From the NCBI GenBank assembly GCA_035949375.1, contig DASZIG010000117.1, forward strand, positions 1 to 64,000: a DNA stretch of 64,000 nt, given 5' to 3'. This DNA comes from Gp13-AA77 sp035949375 (GTDB lineage Bacteria > Acidobacteriota > Terriglobia > UBA7540). Both the position numbers and the translations under genes were made by a program. Below are positions 33,156 through 41,940 of the stretch, in pieces (the first letter of the stretch is position 1; each line of letters begins with the position of its first letter). Under the pieces are notes generated by a model. That model was not told where the DNA came from and did no database searches. It saw only the letters and a program-made list of their open reading frames with translations.

Positions 33156-34760
33156 CTAGAGGGAGCTCAGGAACGCGAACAAATTCGCTTGATCCGTAGG
33201 CGACAGCCCCTGGTAAAGGCCGACCACCTGCGTCGCCTCTCCCCCATGATCCAAAATAGCTGTATTCAGATCGGTGGCCTTGTTGTTGTGCATGAGTCCG
33301 AGTGCAAGTCGAGTGGACAGGCCCCACAGCGGCGCAGTTCGCCACCGCGTCAGGGTTGCCTGCCCCAGTTGTTCCGGCTGGAACGGGATTCCACCGGTGA
33401 GCCCCGTACCCATTTCGTGCAGCAGCAAGTCGGAATACAGGTAGGCCGTCACATTGCTGAGCGGCCCAACCACTTCCGTCAATCCGCCATTGAGGTCCGT
33501 CGCCAGTTGAATATTCGGTCCCGTCGTCATGCTTTCGATGTGACACAAGTTGCATCCGATATTTTCAAAGACGGCCTTGCCCGCCAGGGTCTGGCTGGTG
33601 GACTTCCCCGGGGCCACCGGCGCAAGCAGTTCGTTGAACTGGTAATCCTGCAGGAAATCAAGGCCATTCACGTCCTCAGGGTTGCTCGTGTCGGGAGCGC
33701 AACGCGAAGGATAGTTCTGTCCCGAGGGCAAATGCTGCACCGGAAAATAAGCATTGGTGATACCCAGCTCATTGTTGAAAGCGAACGCCGTGAACATCAG
33801 CAGGTTGGGGATGTTCGCTTTCTGCCCGAACCGGCCGGCGTGAATGTTTCCGTTCTGGTCGGGCACCATGTTGGCGACCCCGGTGATGCCCATGCCTTTG
33901 TTGACGCCGGAGTTTTGCAAAATCGTGGATTCCGGGATGGCGTCGATCAGGCCGAGGCCGTACAGTTCGGTGGAGCGCAAACCGTCCACAACCGTCGCAT
34001 CGGCAGGCACAACCTCCTGGGGCATGTTGCTGGCGTTACCCCCGCCCGAGGCAACCAGGCCGGACTGCAAGGCCGTGTAGGTAAAGGTCGTCGAGGTGGG
34101 CACGGTCAGGATCGAGAAAGTGCCGTTGTAACCGGAGACGGGCACCGAAAGAACCTGCGCGTTCTGGCCGGCGGAAAACTGGTGCGGAGCCGTGGTGGTA
34201 ATGGTCACCGTCGTACCGGACTCGGTGGCGCCGGTGGGCGCGCCGGCGATCGTCCGCTCTGAGCAATACGGAAGCGTGCCGAATTGGGAGACGCTTTGGG
34301 CGTGCAAGGTCGGGCCGCCCTCATTCTCAGGGTATGTTCCACTACCGTCCAGGTAATTGAAGGTCCCGTCGGGATTCCACTTACCGTATCGCGTGCCCAG
34401 GATCGTCGAGCTGCCGCCGTCAACACAGGCCACGCCCTGAGGATTGAACATGCACTGCGTGATGACGTTATTTCCCCCGCCATGACAAGTGAAGCATGTG
34501 GCTCGTGTGAACACAGGGCCTAATCCACGGATCGGATCCCATTTGACGTTGAACTCATAGTAGCCCGCGTTGAAGAGCTGGCTTACGGACGAAGGCAGGC
34601 CCGCGAGCGGCCCACCCAAAGTTCCCACAGGGGGCGGAGGCGGCGGGGGCGGCTGGTTGTTTGTGCCTGCGTGGATCTGTTGGCTCGACACAAACAGCAG
34701 CGCTACGACGCTGCCCAAGGCTAGCACTGCAGTCAGCGAAACGAGGATTTTCGGTTTCAT
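33156..34760 (-). CDS. Secreted DUF1111 di-haem oxidoreductase-like protein with inserted module
   Basis: Protein of 534 residues with a signal peptide (1-31), an eight-residue proline run (37-44) and two haem-c motifs, CFTCH (89-93) and CNLCH (403-407). Blocks GLRSTELYGLGLIDAIPE and RFGQKANIPNL, and the C-terminal RWRTAPLWGL...HNNKATDLNTAILDHGGEA, match the di-haem oxidoreductase (DUF1111) family. Between the haem motifs, residues about 175-243 look unlike the family: a GTTVTITTTAPHQFSAGQ, YNGTFSILTVPTSTTFTYT module typical of repeated extracellular beta-domains. It should be periplasmic or surface-bound; redox partner and substrate are unknown. The FG-GAP protein lies just upstream on the same strand. 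Confidence 0.85.
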   Translation of the reverse strand: MKPKILVSLTAVLALGSVVALLFVSSQQIHAGTNNQPPPPPPPPVGTLGGPLAGLPSSVSQLFNAGYYEFNVKWDPIRGLGPVFTRATCFTCHGGGNNVITQCMFNPQGVACVDGGSSTILGTRYGKWNPDGTFNYLDGSGTYPENEGGPTLHAQSVSQFGTLPYCSERTIAGAPTGATESGTTVTITTTAPHQFSAGQNAQVLSVPVSGYNGTFSILTVPTSTTFTYTALQSGLVASGGGNASNMPQEVVPADATVVDGLRSTELYGLGLIDAIPESTILQNSGVNKGMGITGVANMVPDQNGNIHAGRFGQKANIPNLLMFTAFAFNNELGITNAYFPVQHLPSGQNYPSRCAPDTSNPEDVNGLDFLQDYQFNELLAPVAPGKSTSQTLAGKAVFENIGCNLCHIESMTTGPNIQLATDLNGGLTEVVGPLSNVTAYLYSDLLLHEMGTGLTGGIPFQPEQLGQATLTRWRTAPLWGLSTRLALGLMHNNKATDLNTAILDHGGEATQVVGLYQGLSPTDQANLFAFLSSL

Positions 34761-34938
34761 GGCGTGGCCCCTTCTCTTGCTGCGATCCCCCGTCTACCGC
34801 TCAAATCGGCTATTAGACGCCCGACTCACTGCGAGGAGATTCATCGTGCGGTGCTTGCCACCATCTCCCCTATGGCGGCCGCCACCCGCCCCGGACCGGT
34901 GCCCGCCAGTCCGGGTCAGAGTGACGATCCAAGTTGGG

Positions 34939-37125
34939 CTACTGCTGATTCAGGAAGATGCTGACACCTCCCGATGGGGCGAGGCCGCCCAAGGGATTTA
35001 CAATCGCCAATCCCGGCAAGCTCTTGGCGCCCGCGAAACTGCCTTTAGCGAGGTTAAGCGGAAAGTAGCCGGCGGTGAAGCTCGTGGCCGGCTGGAAAGT
35101 GCCGTCGCCGTTTCCCAGCAGCGTGCTGACGGTACCACTGGTTTCGTTCGTGACGGCCAGATCCAGCTTGCCATCGTTATTGAAGTCAGCCGCGACAACG
35201 GCGAAAGCTCCCCCGGCCGTGCTGTACTTCACGGGCGACGCGAACGTGCCGTCTCCGTTGCCGATAAGGATGCTCACCCCGCCGTCACTGGGATTGGCGA
35301 CCGCAAGGTCAGGGATCCCGTTGCCGTCGAAGTCACCGATGATAACGGAAGTGGGATCAGACCCGGCGGCGACGTTCTGGCCCACGTTGAACTGGCCAGC
35401 CCCGTTTCCGAGCAGCACGGTCACGCTCGCCGAGCCGGAATTGGCCACCACCACATCGAGGTGGTGATTCCCGGTCAGGTCCCCGATGGCGAGCGCCCCG
35501 GATCGCGATCCCGTGTTGTGTACTTGCGGGTTGCCGAACGTTCCATTTCCGTTTCCGGGCAGAAAATAGAGTAGCTCCTTCTCAGTGTCAACGGCGACCA
35601 GATCGAGCTTGCCGTCACGATTAAAGTCTGCGGCGCCGACAGCGATGATGTCGACCCCAACCGAAACAGAGCTGAAATTGGTGAACGTCCCGTCACCATT
35701 CCCCAGGGCGATCGACACGGAGGAGGATTCGGTTGCGAGTGCAAGGTCCAGATTTCCGTCGCCATTGAAGTCACCAACCGCCACCGAGTTGCCGCCGCCG
35801 CTGACGCTGAGAGTGGTAATCAGCTCAAATGAGCCGTTGCCCGAACCGAGCAGGATCGAGACACCTGAGGCGCTCGATACGGCCAGGTCCAGGAACCCAT
35901 CCTTGTTGAAGTCCCCAACGCCGATCGCGCTAGGGTCAATGACCACCGGGAGAAGAGGTGCGGCAGCCAGCGTGCCGTTGCCGTCGCCGAGCAGCACGCT
36001 GACGTTGTTGCTGAGGTTGTTCACCGTAACGACGTCCGAAAAGGAATCCGAGTTCAGATTACCCACGGCCAAGGCGACCGGGCTGTTTCCTACATCGAAC
36101 GACAAGGCCGTCTGGAAAGTGCCGTCTCCGTTCCCGAGCATCACGTTCGTGACATTGAAAGTCGATACCACCCCCAGATCGAGATTAGTATCGCCGTTGA
36201 AGTTTCCGGCGACTACATAACTGGGAGAGCCCAGGGTGGCTATGGTCGTGGCGGTCTGGAAGGTTCCATTGCCGTTCCCGAGCAGGACACTCAAGCTCCC
36301 GTTCTCCCCGAAGTTATAGTTCGCGGTGACCAAATCGAGCTTGCCGTCGTTGTTGAAGTCGCCCACCGCCACCGACAGGGGTTCGATGCCGATTTCGATT
36401 CTCGTACCCGGACCGAAGGTTCCATTGCCGTTGCCGAGGCGCACGTTGACGGCGTCGTCGATCTTGTCAGTCGTAATCAAATCGAGCTTGCCGTCGTTGT
36501 TCACGTCAGCCAGCGCGACGGCGCTGGCATTGGCGGCGCCGGTCCGCTGGGTAGGCTGAAACGTGCCGTCACCGTTGCCCAGCAGGACGCCTACGCCGCC
36601 CTGAATGTTGGCCACTGCCAGGTCAAGCTTGCCGTCACCATTCAGGTCCCCGACCGCGATGCCGTCAGGATGGGTGCCGGCGGTCGAGTAATTCACCGCC
36701 GCCTGGAAGGTGCCATTGCCGTTCCCGATCAGCACGCTGATGGTGTTGCTGCCGCTGTTGGCCACCACCAGATCCTGGTTACCGTCGTTATTAAGGTCTG
36801 CCGCGAGTACGAAGTCGGGCGAGCTTCCGACCGCGAAGTTGGTGGCTGATCCGAACGTGCCGTTCCCTTTGCCGAGCAGCACGCTGACGTTGTTGGTGGT
36901 CGCGTTGGCAACGGCCAAATCGGCGTTACCGTCACTGCTGAAGTCCGCTATAGCGACCGAAGTCGGAGCCGTTCCTACAGCGTAAGACGGCGCCGCGACG
37001 AATTTCTGGGTTGCCGCCGGTCTGGCCGAAGCAAGCAGAAAAAAACAGGCCGCGCCGAAGGCTGCCCATGCCCTATGGGGGTGCTCAAAGCGGGTGTGCT
37101 TGCGATCCTGCCCGAAGTCTTTCAT
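34939..37125 (-). CDS. Secreted FG-GAP/VCBS repeat protein
   Basis: Protein of 728 residues with an N-terminal signal region (about 1-40). The rest is built of roughly fourteen repeats of about 45-50 residues with the consensus VGDFNNDGKLDLAVAN...VSVLLGNGDGTFQ. The Dx(N/D)xDGxxD loops are Ca2+-binding FG-GAP motifs, expected to fold as one or two beta-propellers. Such proteins are exported adhesin- or integrin-like surface proteins; no enzymatic or anchoring domain is seen. GGAGG four bases before the ATG supports the start. The C-terminus (GGVSIFLNQQ) ends within a repeat, so the array runs to the very end. Confidence 0.9.
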   Translation of the reverse strand: MKDFGQDRKHTRFEHPHRAWAAFGAACFFLLASARPAATQKFVAAPSYAVGTAPTSVAIADFSSDGNADLAVANATTNNVSVLLGKGNGTFGSATNFAVGSSPDFVLAADLNNDGNQDLVVANSGSNTISVLIGNGNGTFQAAVNYSTAGTHPDGIAVGDLNGDGKLDLAVANIQGGVGVLLGNGDGTFQPTQRTGAANASAVALADVNNDGKLDLITTDKIDDAVNVRLGNGNGTFGPGTRIEIGIEPLSVAVGDFNNDGKLDLVTANYNFGENGSLSVLLGNGNGTFQTATTIATLGSPSYVVAGNFNGDTNLDLGVVSTFNVTNVMLGNGDGTFQTALSFDVGNSPVALAVGNLNSDSFSDVVTVNNLSNNVSVLLGDGNGTLAAAPLLPVVIDPSAIGVGDFNKDGFLDLAVSSASGVSILLGSGNGSFELITTLSVSGGGNSVAVGDFNGDGNLDLALATESSSVSIALGNGDGTFTNFSSVSVGVDIIAVGAADFNRDGKLDLVAVDTEKELLYFLPGNGNGTFGNPQVHNTGSRSGALAIGDLTGNHHLDVVVANSGSASVTVLLGNGAGQFNVGQNVAAGSDPTSVIIGDFDGNGIPDLAVANPSDGGVSILIGNGDGTFASPVKYSTAGGAFAVVAADFNNDGKLDLAVTNETSGTVSTLLGNGDGTFQPATSFTAGYFPLNLAKGSFAGAKSLPGLAIVNPLGGLAPSGGVSIFLNQQ

Positions 37126-37870
37126 TTAGCCTCCATGGTGAGAAGTCCAACTCTTCCCCCTTCCGCCACAGAGCCGGTTCCCAGGTTCCGCATTGGGCCT
37201 GAGTGGGGTGCATTATACCATTCTGGCTCCGTTAATTGTTTGTGACTTCATCTCTGCAGATCATGGTCTATCATCAGCAACCTTCATCACCTTCATCTTC
37301 GCCGTTAAGGCACTGGCGGAATCAGTCATGCGGAGGCCTTCGGCTCTGCGGCCACCGGCGGACGATCTCTCGAAGGGCATGGCTGAATCCATGTCCAGCG
37401 GAGCGGGGTGTCGATTCTAAAGAGCTTATCCGGACGGCGGGTGGGTTCGGACGGCTTCGGTCGGGTTCGGTTTTTGCCGATTTTCACGCGCTTTATTGAT
37501 TACAAAGGACTTCTTGGCTTCGCTTCCTATACTTTTGATGGGGGGAGGGGGGGGGCCGGAAAGCTAGAGCCATTCCCGATGGCGAGGTGCCACAGCCGCG
37601 AAGTGGAGGGGCAATTTCCACCTTTCCCATTCGTCTCTTACATCTCGCCGGGCGGCCCATTGCATTCGGGGTAGTCAGGTGGTACGTTGTCGCACGGTCG
37701 AATCTCGAAGTGGAAATTACGGCTGGATTCTTGGCTGGCAACCAGGTCTGAATGCGCTCAAAGACAAGCCGGATGCCGCAACCGGGCGATGTTGCCAAAG
37801 CCCCGGCGAGCCCACGAACCTTTGATTTAGGCTTGAATAGCTGCACTTGGAACGAGCAGAGGAGGCGAGC
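37126..37870. other. 745-bp gene-poor region between divergent genes
   Basis: Contains the second GGCTTCG-type element (37411-37527) and a G-run of the form G6-A-G8-CC-GG at 37540-37558. The rest, including 37560-37845, shows short frames with no ribosome-binding sites or recognisable products. Promoters for the flanking divergent genes must lie here but I could not place them with confidence. Confidence 0.5.
37411..37527. repeat. GGCTTCG-type repeat element, copy 2
   Basis: GATTCTAAAGAGCTTATCCGG (37413-37433), several GGGTTCGG/GGCTTCGG units (37444-37470) and GATTACAAAGGACTTCTTGGCTTCG (37498-37522) follow the same order as the copy near rtcB at 28872-28982. It is non-coding. Confidence 0.55.
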
Positions 37871-38428
37871 ATGAGCAAAATCCGATTCGGAACATTGGTT
37901 ACCACAGTTCTTTGTGCGGGGATAGTGATCGGGCTCGGGACAGCCTACCGTTACGCGGGAGCGCAGGACCAAGGCTCATCGAGGCCTATGGAAGCCCCGG
38001 GCGCGAACTCTTCGCCCGCCACACTCACTCCCGGGGCGCTTAGCCTGGTCGCAACCTATCTGAGCGCTTCCATCAATAACCGTGAGGTTGGCCCCAGCTA
38101 TCAACCTCTCGACCGGCCAATCATAATCGCTTGCGACAATCCGCGCGGATGCACGATCGGGGTGGAACAGCACGTTCAGGTTGGATTAAGTACGAAGTCG
38201 AACAACGGGTGGGCGATCTGCACGCAGGTAGACGGAAAGTACATCGAGCTACCGGGATGCGCCTGGCAGGGATACCTGACCGACGACGCGTTTTACGTGG
38301 TCGGCTCATGGGCGCAGCAGACGAACGTGTCGTTCGGCAAGCACAAGGTCCAGACCTACATCTATAGCGACAACGGCATCCAGGAAGATGATTACAGCAT
38401 CATCTACCGCCTCTATAGCCCTTCATAG
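37871..38428 (+). CDS. Secreted protein of unknown function
   Basis: Protein of 185 residues with a signal peptide or N-terminal anchor (about 1-31). I do not recognise the family. The mature part has four cysteines (in IIACDNPRGC, AICTQVDGK and LPGCAWQG) that could form two disulphides, and it is rich in beta-type sequence. The GAGGAGG five bases before the ATG fixes the start. It stands alone: the upstream neighbour is divergent and the downstream gene convergent. Confidence 0.72.
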   Translation: MSKIRFGTLVTTVLCAGIVIGLGTAYRYAGAQDQGSSRPMEAPGANSSPATLTPGALSLVATYLSASINNREVGPSYQPLDRPIIIACDNPRGCTIGVEQHVQVGLSTKSNNGWAICTQVDGKYIELPGCAWQGYLTDDAFYVVGSWAQQTNVSFGKHKVQTYIYSDNGIQEDDYSIIYRLYSPS

Positions 38429-38634
38429 GGCAATTGAGCGCCTGAATATGCAGCACGCCGGGCCGTCACGCGACGGCGGGCGCACGGCCCACGCCTCCCA
38501 CTCGCCTGCAATTCCTGCTTTAAGTAGCCTATTCCCCATCAATTTCAGAGCTGAATCTCACACAGATAAACGAGCAAGGCCCTCGCCAAGGAGCACGGTG
38601 AGGCGGTTGGGATTCCGCCGCGCCCATTCGTGCC

Positions 38635-40002
38635 TTACATCTCACGCTCGATTTCGGTGAGGCACGCGTCGAGCGTATTCAGAGCAAAGTCTGTCTGCTC
38701 CTCATGCACCATGAGCGGCGGCATCAGGCGGAGCGTTGTGTCTCCTGAGCCCAGGACCAGCAACCCTTTGTGGAACGCCATTTGAACCAGCCGATTGCGC
38801 AGGTCAGGCGCTTTCTCCTTGGTTCGCTGATTGCGCACGATTTCGATGCCGATCATCAACCCTTTGCCGCGCACGTCGCCTACAATCTTGTGCCGTTCGC
38901 GCCAATCGGCCAGCCGGTTGAAAATGAACTCGCCCATGCGCGCGGCATTGGCGATGTATTCCTGTTCGAGCAGGTCCATGGTGGCGAGCGCTGCCGCGAT
39001 GCAGACCGGATTACCGCCGAAAGTGGAGGCGTGGGCGCCCGGCGTCCAGTCCATCACGCTGGCCCGCGCGATGACGGCGCCGAGCGGCATGCCGGACGCG
39101 ATGCCCTTGGCGGAGCAAATGATGTCGGGCTCTACTCCGGAGTGCTCGACCGCCCACCACTTTCCGGTCCGTCCCATGCCGCACTGCACTTCATCGGCCA
39201 CCAGCAGGATTCCGTACTTGCGGCAGATGCGGTCCAGGCCTTGCAGAAATTCGGCGGGCGCCACCAGGTAGCCGCCCTCGCCCTGGATGGGCTCGATGAA
39301 AATCGCCGCGACCTCGTCCGGGTCAACACGGCGGCGGAACAGTTCGTTCTCGAGGTAACTAAGGCAATCTGCGGACGCGCATTCGGGGCGCACCCCGTAG
39401 GTGCCGCGATAGGTGTCCGGAAACGGCATGTGAAACACGCCGGAGAGCAGCGTGCCGAATCCCTTGCGTTGAACGGCCCGGCTGGCCGTGAGCGAGAGCG
39501 CACCCATGGTGCGTCCGTGAAAAGCGCCGTGAAAGGCCACCAGCTTGTCGCGCTTGGTGTGATACTTGGCGAGCTTGATGGCGGCCTCCACAGCCTCCGC
39601 GCCCGAGTTGCCGAAATAAACCCGCTTCGCTTCTTTGCCGGGCGCGACCCGGGCCAGCCTCTCGGCGAGTTGGGGCATGCCCGGATAGTAGAAATCCGTG
39701 CCCGACATGTGAATCAGCGTGGCCGCCTGCTCCTGAATGGCGCGAACCACTTCCGGGTGACAGTGGCCCGTGGAGCACACGGCGATGCCGGCGGCGAAAT
39801 CGAGAAAGGTGTTTCCGTCCATGTCCTCGACCATCAATCCCTGGCCGCGCTTGGCAACCAGCGGGTAATCGCGCGTGTACGACGGCGACACGTAAGTGCG
39901 ATCGAGTTCCAGCACCCGGCGCGCTTCGGGCCCGGGCAAAGAGGTATTGATCTGCGGCAGCGCGGCCGTCGAAATCGTGGCCTGCGATCGATCTGAATTC
40001 AT
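38635..40002 (-). CDS. Class III aminotransferase (acetylornithine/4-aminobutyrate family)
   Basis: PLP-dependent enzyme of 455 residues. Visible are the DGNTFLDFAAGIAVCSTGHCHPEV block, the phosphate-binding GNSGAEAVEAAIKLAK, FHGAFHGRTMGALSLT, the Asp of LLVADEVQCGMGRTG that contacts PLP N1, and the Schiff-base Lys in SAKGIASGMPLGA. The N-terminal LPGPEARRVLELDRTYVSPSYTRDYP resembles a branch that includes archaeal-type ornithine aminotransferases and broad amino-acid racemases, so the substrate is uncertain. AAAGGAG before the ATG supports the start. It stands alone, 205 bp from cysS. Confidence 0.88.
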   Translation of the reverse strand: MNSDRSQATISTAALPQINTSLPGPEARRVLELDRTYVSPSYTRDYPLVAKRGQGLMVEDMDGNTFLDFAAGIAVCSTGHCHPEVVRAIQEQAATLIHMSGTDFYYPGMPQLAERLARVAPGKEAKRVYFGNSGAEAVEAAIKLAKYHTKRDKLVAFHGAFHGRTMGALSLTASRAVQRKGFGTLLSGVFHMPFPDTYRGTYGVRPECASADCLSYLENELFRRRVDPDEVAAIFIEPIQGEGGYLVAPAEFLQGLDRICRKYGILLVADEVQCGMGRTGKWWAVEHSGVEPDIICSAKGIASGMPLGAVIARASVMDWTPGAHASTFGGNPVCIAAALATMDLLEQEYIANAARMGEFIFNRLADWRERHKIVGDVRGKGLMIGIEIVRNQRTKEKAPDLRNRLVQMAFHKGLLVLGSGDTTLRLMPPLMVHEEQTDFALNTLDACLTEIEREM

Positions 40003-40207
40003 GATGTTCTCCTTTGAACGTGTTGATGGTGCGGTGGTGTGGACGGCCCCCGGACTGCGCCCTCCAGGGCGCTCTCGGGCGGCCTTCGGCGGCCGGCGTC
40101 GGGCCCGTTCAGTCGGGCGCGTTCAAAGGTTCAGCTTAATCTCCGGCGAAGAGATTAGGACGGGCAAGGGACGGGAATGTAGGCCACAAAGCGTTGCGCG
40201 GCATGAT

Positions 40208-41725
40208 TCACTTCCGCTTCCAGCGGGTTCCTGTCTTCGAATCTTCGATCACGATGCCGGCTTTGAGCAGGTCATTGCGGATATCGTCCGCCTCAGCGTA
40301 TTCTCCGCTGCGGCGCGCGCGTTCGCGGGCGTTCAGCCGCTCTTCGATCTCGGCTTCGGTCAGGGTTTCCACGAGCACGGGCGCAGCGCCGCCGGCCTCG
40401 ACCGCGCCCTCTCCGGGCGTGCCTGCCGGCGCGGCGCTTCCGTCCGCGGGCACACCGGTTTGAATGAATCCGAACTGGCGCATCCGCGCATAATCCTCGT
40501 CATCGAGCACGGCGAACACGCGATCCCAGCGCTCGAGCACGTCGAGATAGGGGCCGCGCTCGCCCTCCCGAAACTCCCCACGATCCATGGCGATGTTGCC
40601 CTCGCGCACCAGATCGAAAATGGCGCCGAGCGCCGCGGCGGTGTTCAGGTCGTCGTCCAGGGCTTCTTCGAATCCGGCGCGCGCCGCGGCCGCCCGAACG
40701 GCGAGGTCCGGATTCGATCCGGCCGCGAATTCTTCGGCGGTAAGACGCTCGCGGAAATTACGCAGCCGGTCGAGCGACTGCTCGGCCTGTTTGAGTCCGT
40801 CGAAGGTGAAGTTGAGCGGCTTGCCGTAAGGGACCGACATCAGCAGGTAGCGCACCGCGCTCGGCTTGTAACGGCGCGCGATCAGATCGCGGAGCGTGTA
40901 GAAGTTTCCGAGCGACTTCGACATCTTCTGGCCGTTCACGATCAGGTGCGCGCTATGCACCCAGAAGTGCGAGAAAGGCCGGCCGGTGGCCGCCTCGCTC
41001 TGCGCGATCTCGTTTTCGTGATGCGGAAAGATCAGGTCCGTGCCGCCCGAGTGAATATCCAGCGTCGGCCCCAGATACTTCATGGCCATCACGGAGCATT
41101 CGAGATGCCAGCCGGGCCGGCCGCGCCCGATCGGAGTCTCCCAGGAGTCTTCTCCCTCCTTGGCGGCCTTCCAAAGCACGAAGTCGCGCACGTCGGCCTT
41201 CTCGTACTCGTCAGCGTCCACGCGCGCCCCGGCGCGATTGCCCGCGAGGTTGATGTGCGAAAGCTTCCCATATCCGGCAAACGAATCCACCTTGAAGTAG
41301 ATCGAACCGTCGCTCGAGTACGCATAGCCCTTGCGCTCGAGCGTCTGGACCAGCTCCACCATTTCCGGGATGTGATCGGTGGCGCGCACCAGGAATTCCA
41401 CGTCATCCAGGTTCAGAAGCTTGCGATCGACCTTGAACGCCTCGATGAACCGCCCGGTGTATTCGCGCAACGGGAGCCCGGCTTCGCGCGCATTGCGGAT
41501 GGTCTTGTCGTCCACGTCCGTCAGGTTCATGACCTGCATCACCTGATAGCCGCGATACTTCAGGTGCCGGCGCAGCACGTCCTGAAAGACGAAGGTGCGA
41601 TAGTTGCCGATGTGCCCGTAGTTGTAGACCGTTGGACCGCAGGTGTAGATGCGCACCAGGTTGTTCTCGAGCGGGAGAAACTCCTCCACGCGCCCCGAAA
41701 GCGTGTTGTGAAGCCGCAATGCCAC
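40208..41725 (-). CDS. cysS: Cysteinyl-tRNA synthetase
   Basis: Class I aminoacyl-tRNA synthetase of 505 residues. The HIGH-type motif appears in TCGPTVYNYGHIGN and the KMSKS motif in GQKMSKSLGN. Zinc ligands are the Cys of CGPT, the Cys of HLECS and the His/Glu of HHENE. The frame is open 62 codons further upstream to 41911, but that stretch is encoded by heptad repeats. GTG at 41725 with AGGAG four bases before it, and VALRLHNTLSG as N-terminus, fits the family. A short Ala/Gly/Pro-rich insertion near residue 440 (ADGSAAPAGTPGEG) is unusual and probably a flexible linker before the C-terminal tRNA-binding helices. Confidence 0.95.
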   Translation of the reverse strand: MALRLHNTLSGRVEEFLPLENNLVRIYTCGPTVYNYGHIGNYRTFVFQDVLRRHLKYRGYQVMQVMNLTDVDDKTIRNAREAGLPLREYTGRFIEAFKVDRKLLNLDDVEFLVRATDHIPEMVELVQTLERKGYAYSSDGSIYFKVDSFAGYGKLSHINLAGNRAGARVDADEYEKADVRDFVLWKAAKEGEDSWETPIGRGRPGWHLECSVMAMKYLGPTLDIHSGGTDLIFPHHENEIAQSEAATGRPFSHFWVHSAHLIVNGQKMSKSLGNFYTLRDLIARRYKPSAVRYLLMSVPYGKPLNFTFDGLKQAEQSLDRLRNFRERLTAEEFAAGSNPDLAVRAAAARAGFEEALDDDLNTAAALGAIFDLVREGNIAMDRGEFREGERGPYLDVLERWDRVFAVLDDEDYARMRQFGFIQTGVPADGSAAPAGTPGEGAVEAGGAAPVLVETLTEAEIEERLNARERARRSGEYAEADDIRNDLLKAGIVIEDSKTGTRWKRK

Positions 41726-41804
41726 GGTACTCCTGCCGATCCTGAGTTGAAGGGCCTCCACAGATTGTATCGGCGGGGTTCGAAGGCCGTCAACCCCGGG
41801 AGAA

Positions 41805-41839
41805 GTGACAAGTGACAAGTGGCAAGAGGTAAGCAGACA
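41805..41839. repeat. Heptanucleotide tandem repeat, TTGYCAC family (copy 2)
   Basis: Five 7-mers read GTGACAA, GTGACAA, GTGGCAA, GAGGTAA, GCAGACA. The complement of the first three is TTGTCAC, TTGTCAC, TTGCCAC, the same units as in the aroC-def spacer 40 kb away. They lie 80 bp upstream of the cysS start. Confidence 0.65.
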
Positions 41840-41900
41840 GACAAGAGACCTGCCCCAGCTTGCGGCGGCCATGGATTGGGCAAGCGACACAGATGCCTGC

Positions 41901-41928
41901 CCAATCGTCAATCGGCAATCGTCAATCT
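41901..41928. repeat. Heptanucleotide tandem repeat, NCAATCG family
   Basis: Four 7-mers read CCAATCG, TCAATCG, GCAATCG, TCAATCT, 12 bp beyond the hppA stop. A related array (GTTCAAT, CCGCCAT, CGTCAAT, TCTGAAT) is at 48686-48713. Confidence 0.6.
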
Positions 41929-41940
41929 AAGCGCCAATCT

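Noticed and set aside
38770..39996. Long open frame antisense to the class III aminotransferase
   Set aside because: Antisense shadow; all aminotransferase motifs are on the minus strand.
41770..41800. Possible tRNA T-arm (GGTTCGA) upstream of cysS
   Set aside because: No acceptor or anticodon stem can be formed around it; chance match.
41726..41911. N-terminal extension of cysS (62 codons)
   Set aside because: Encoded by heptad repeats and not conserved. The GTG at 41725 with AGGAG upstream fits the family N-terminus.
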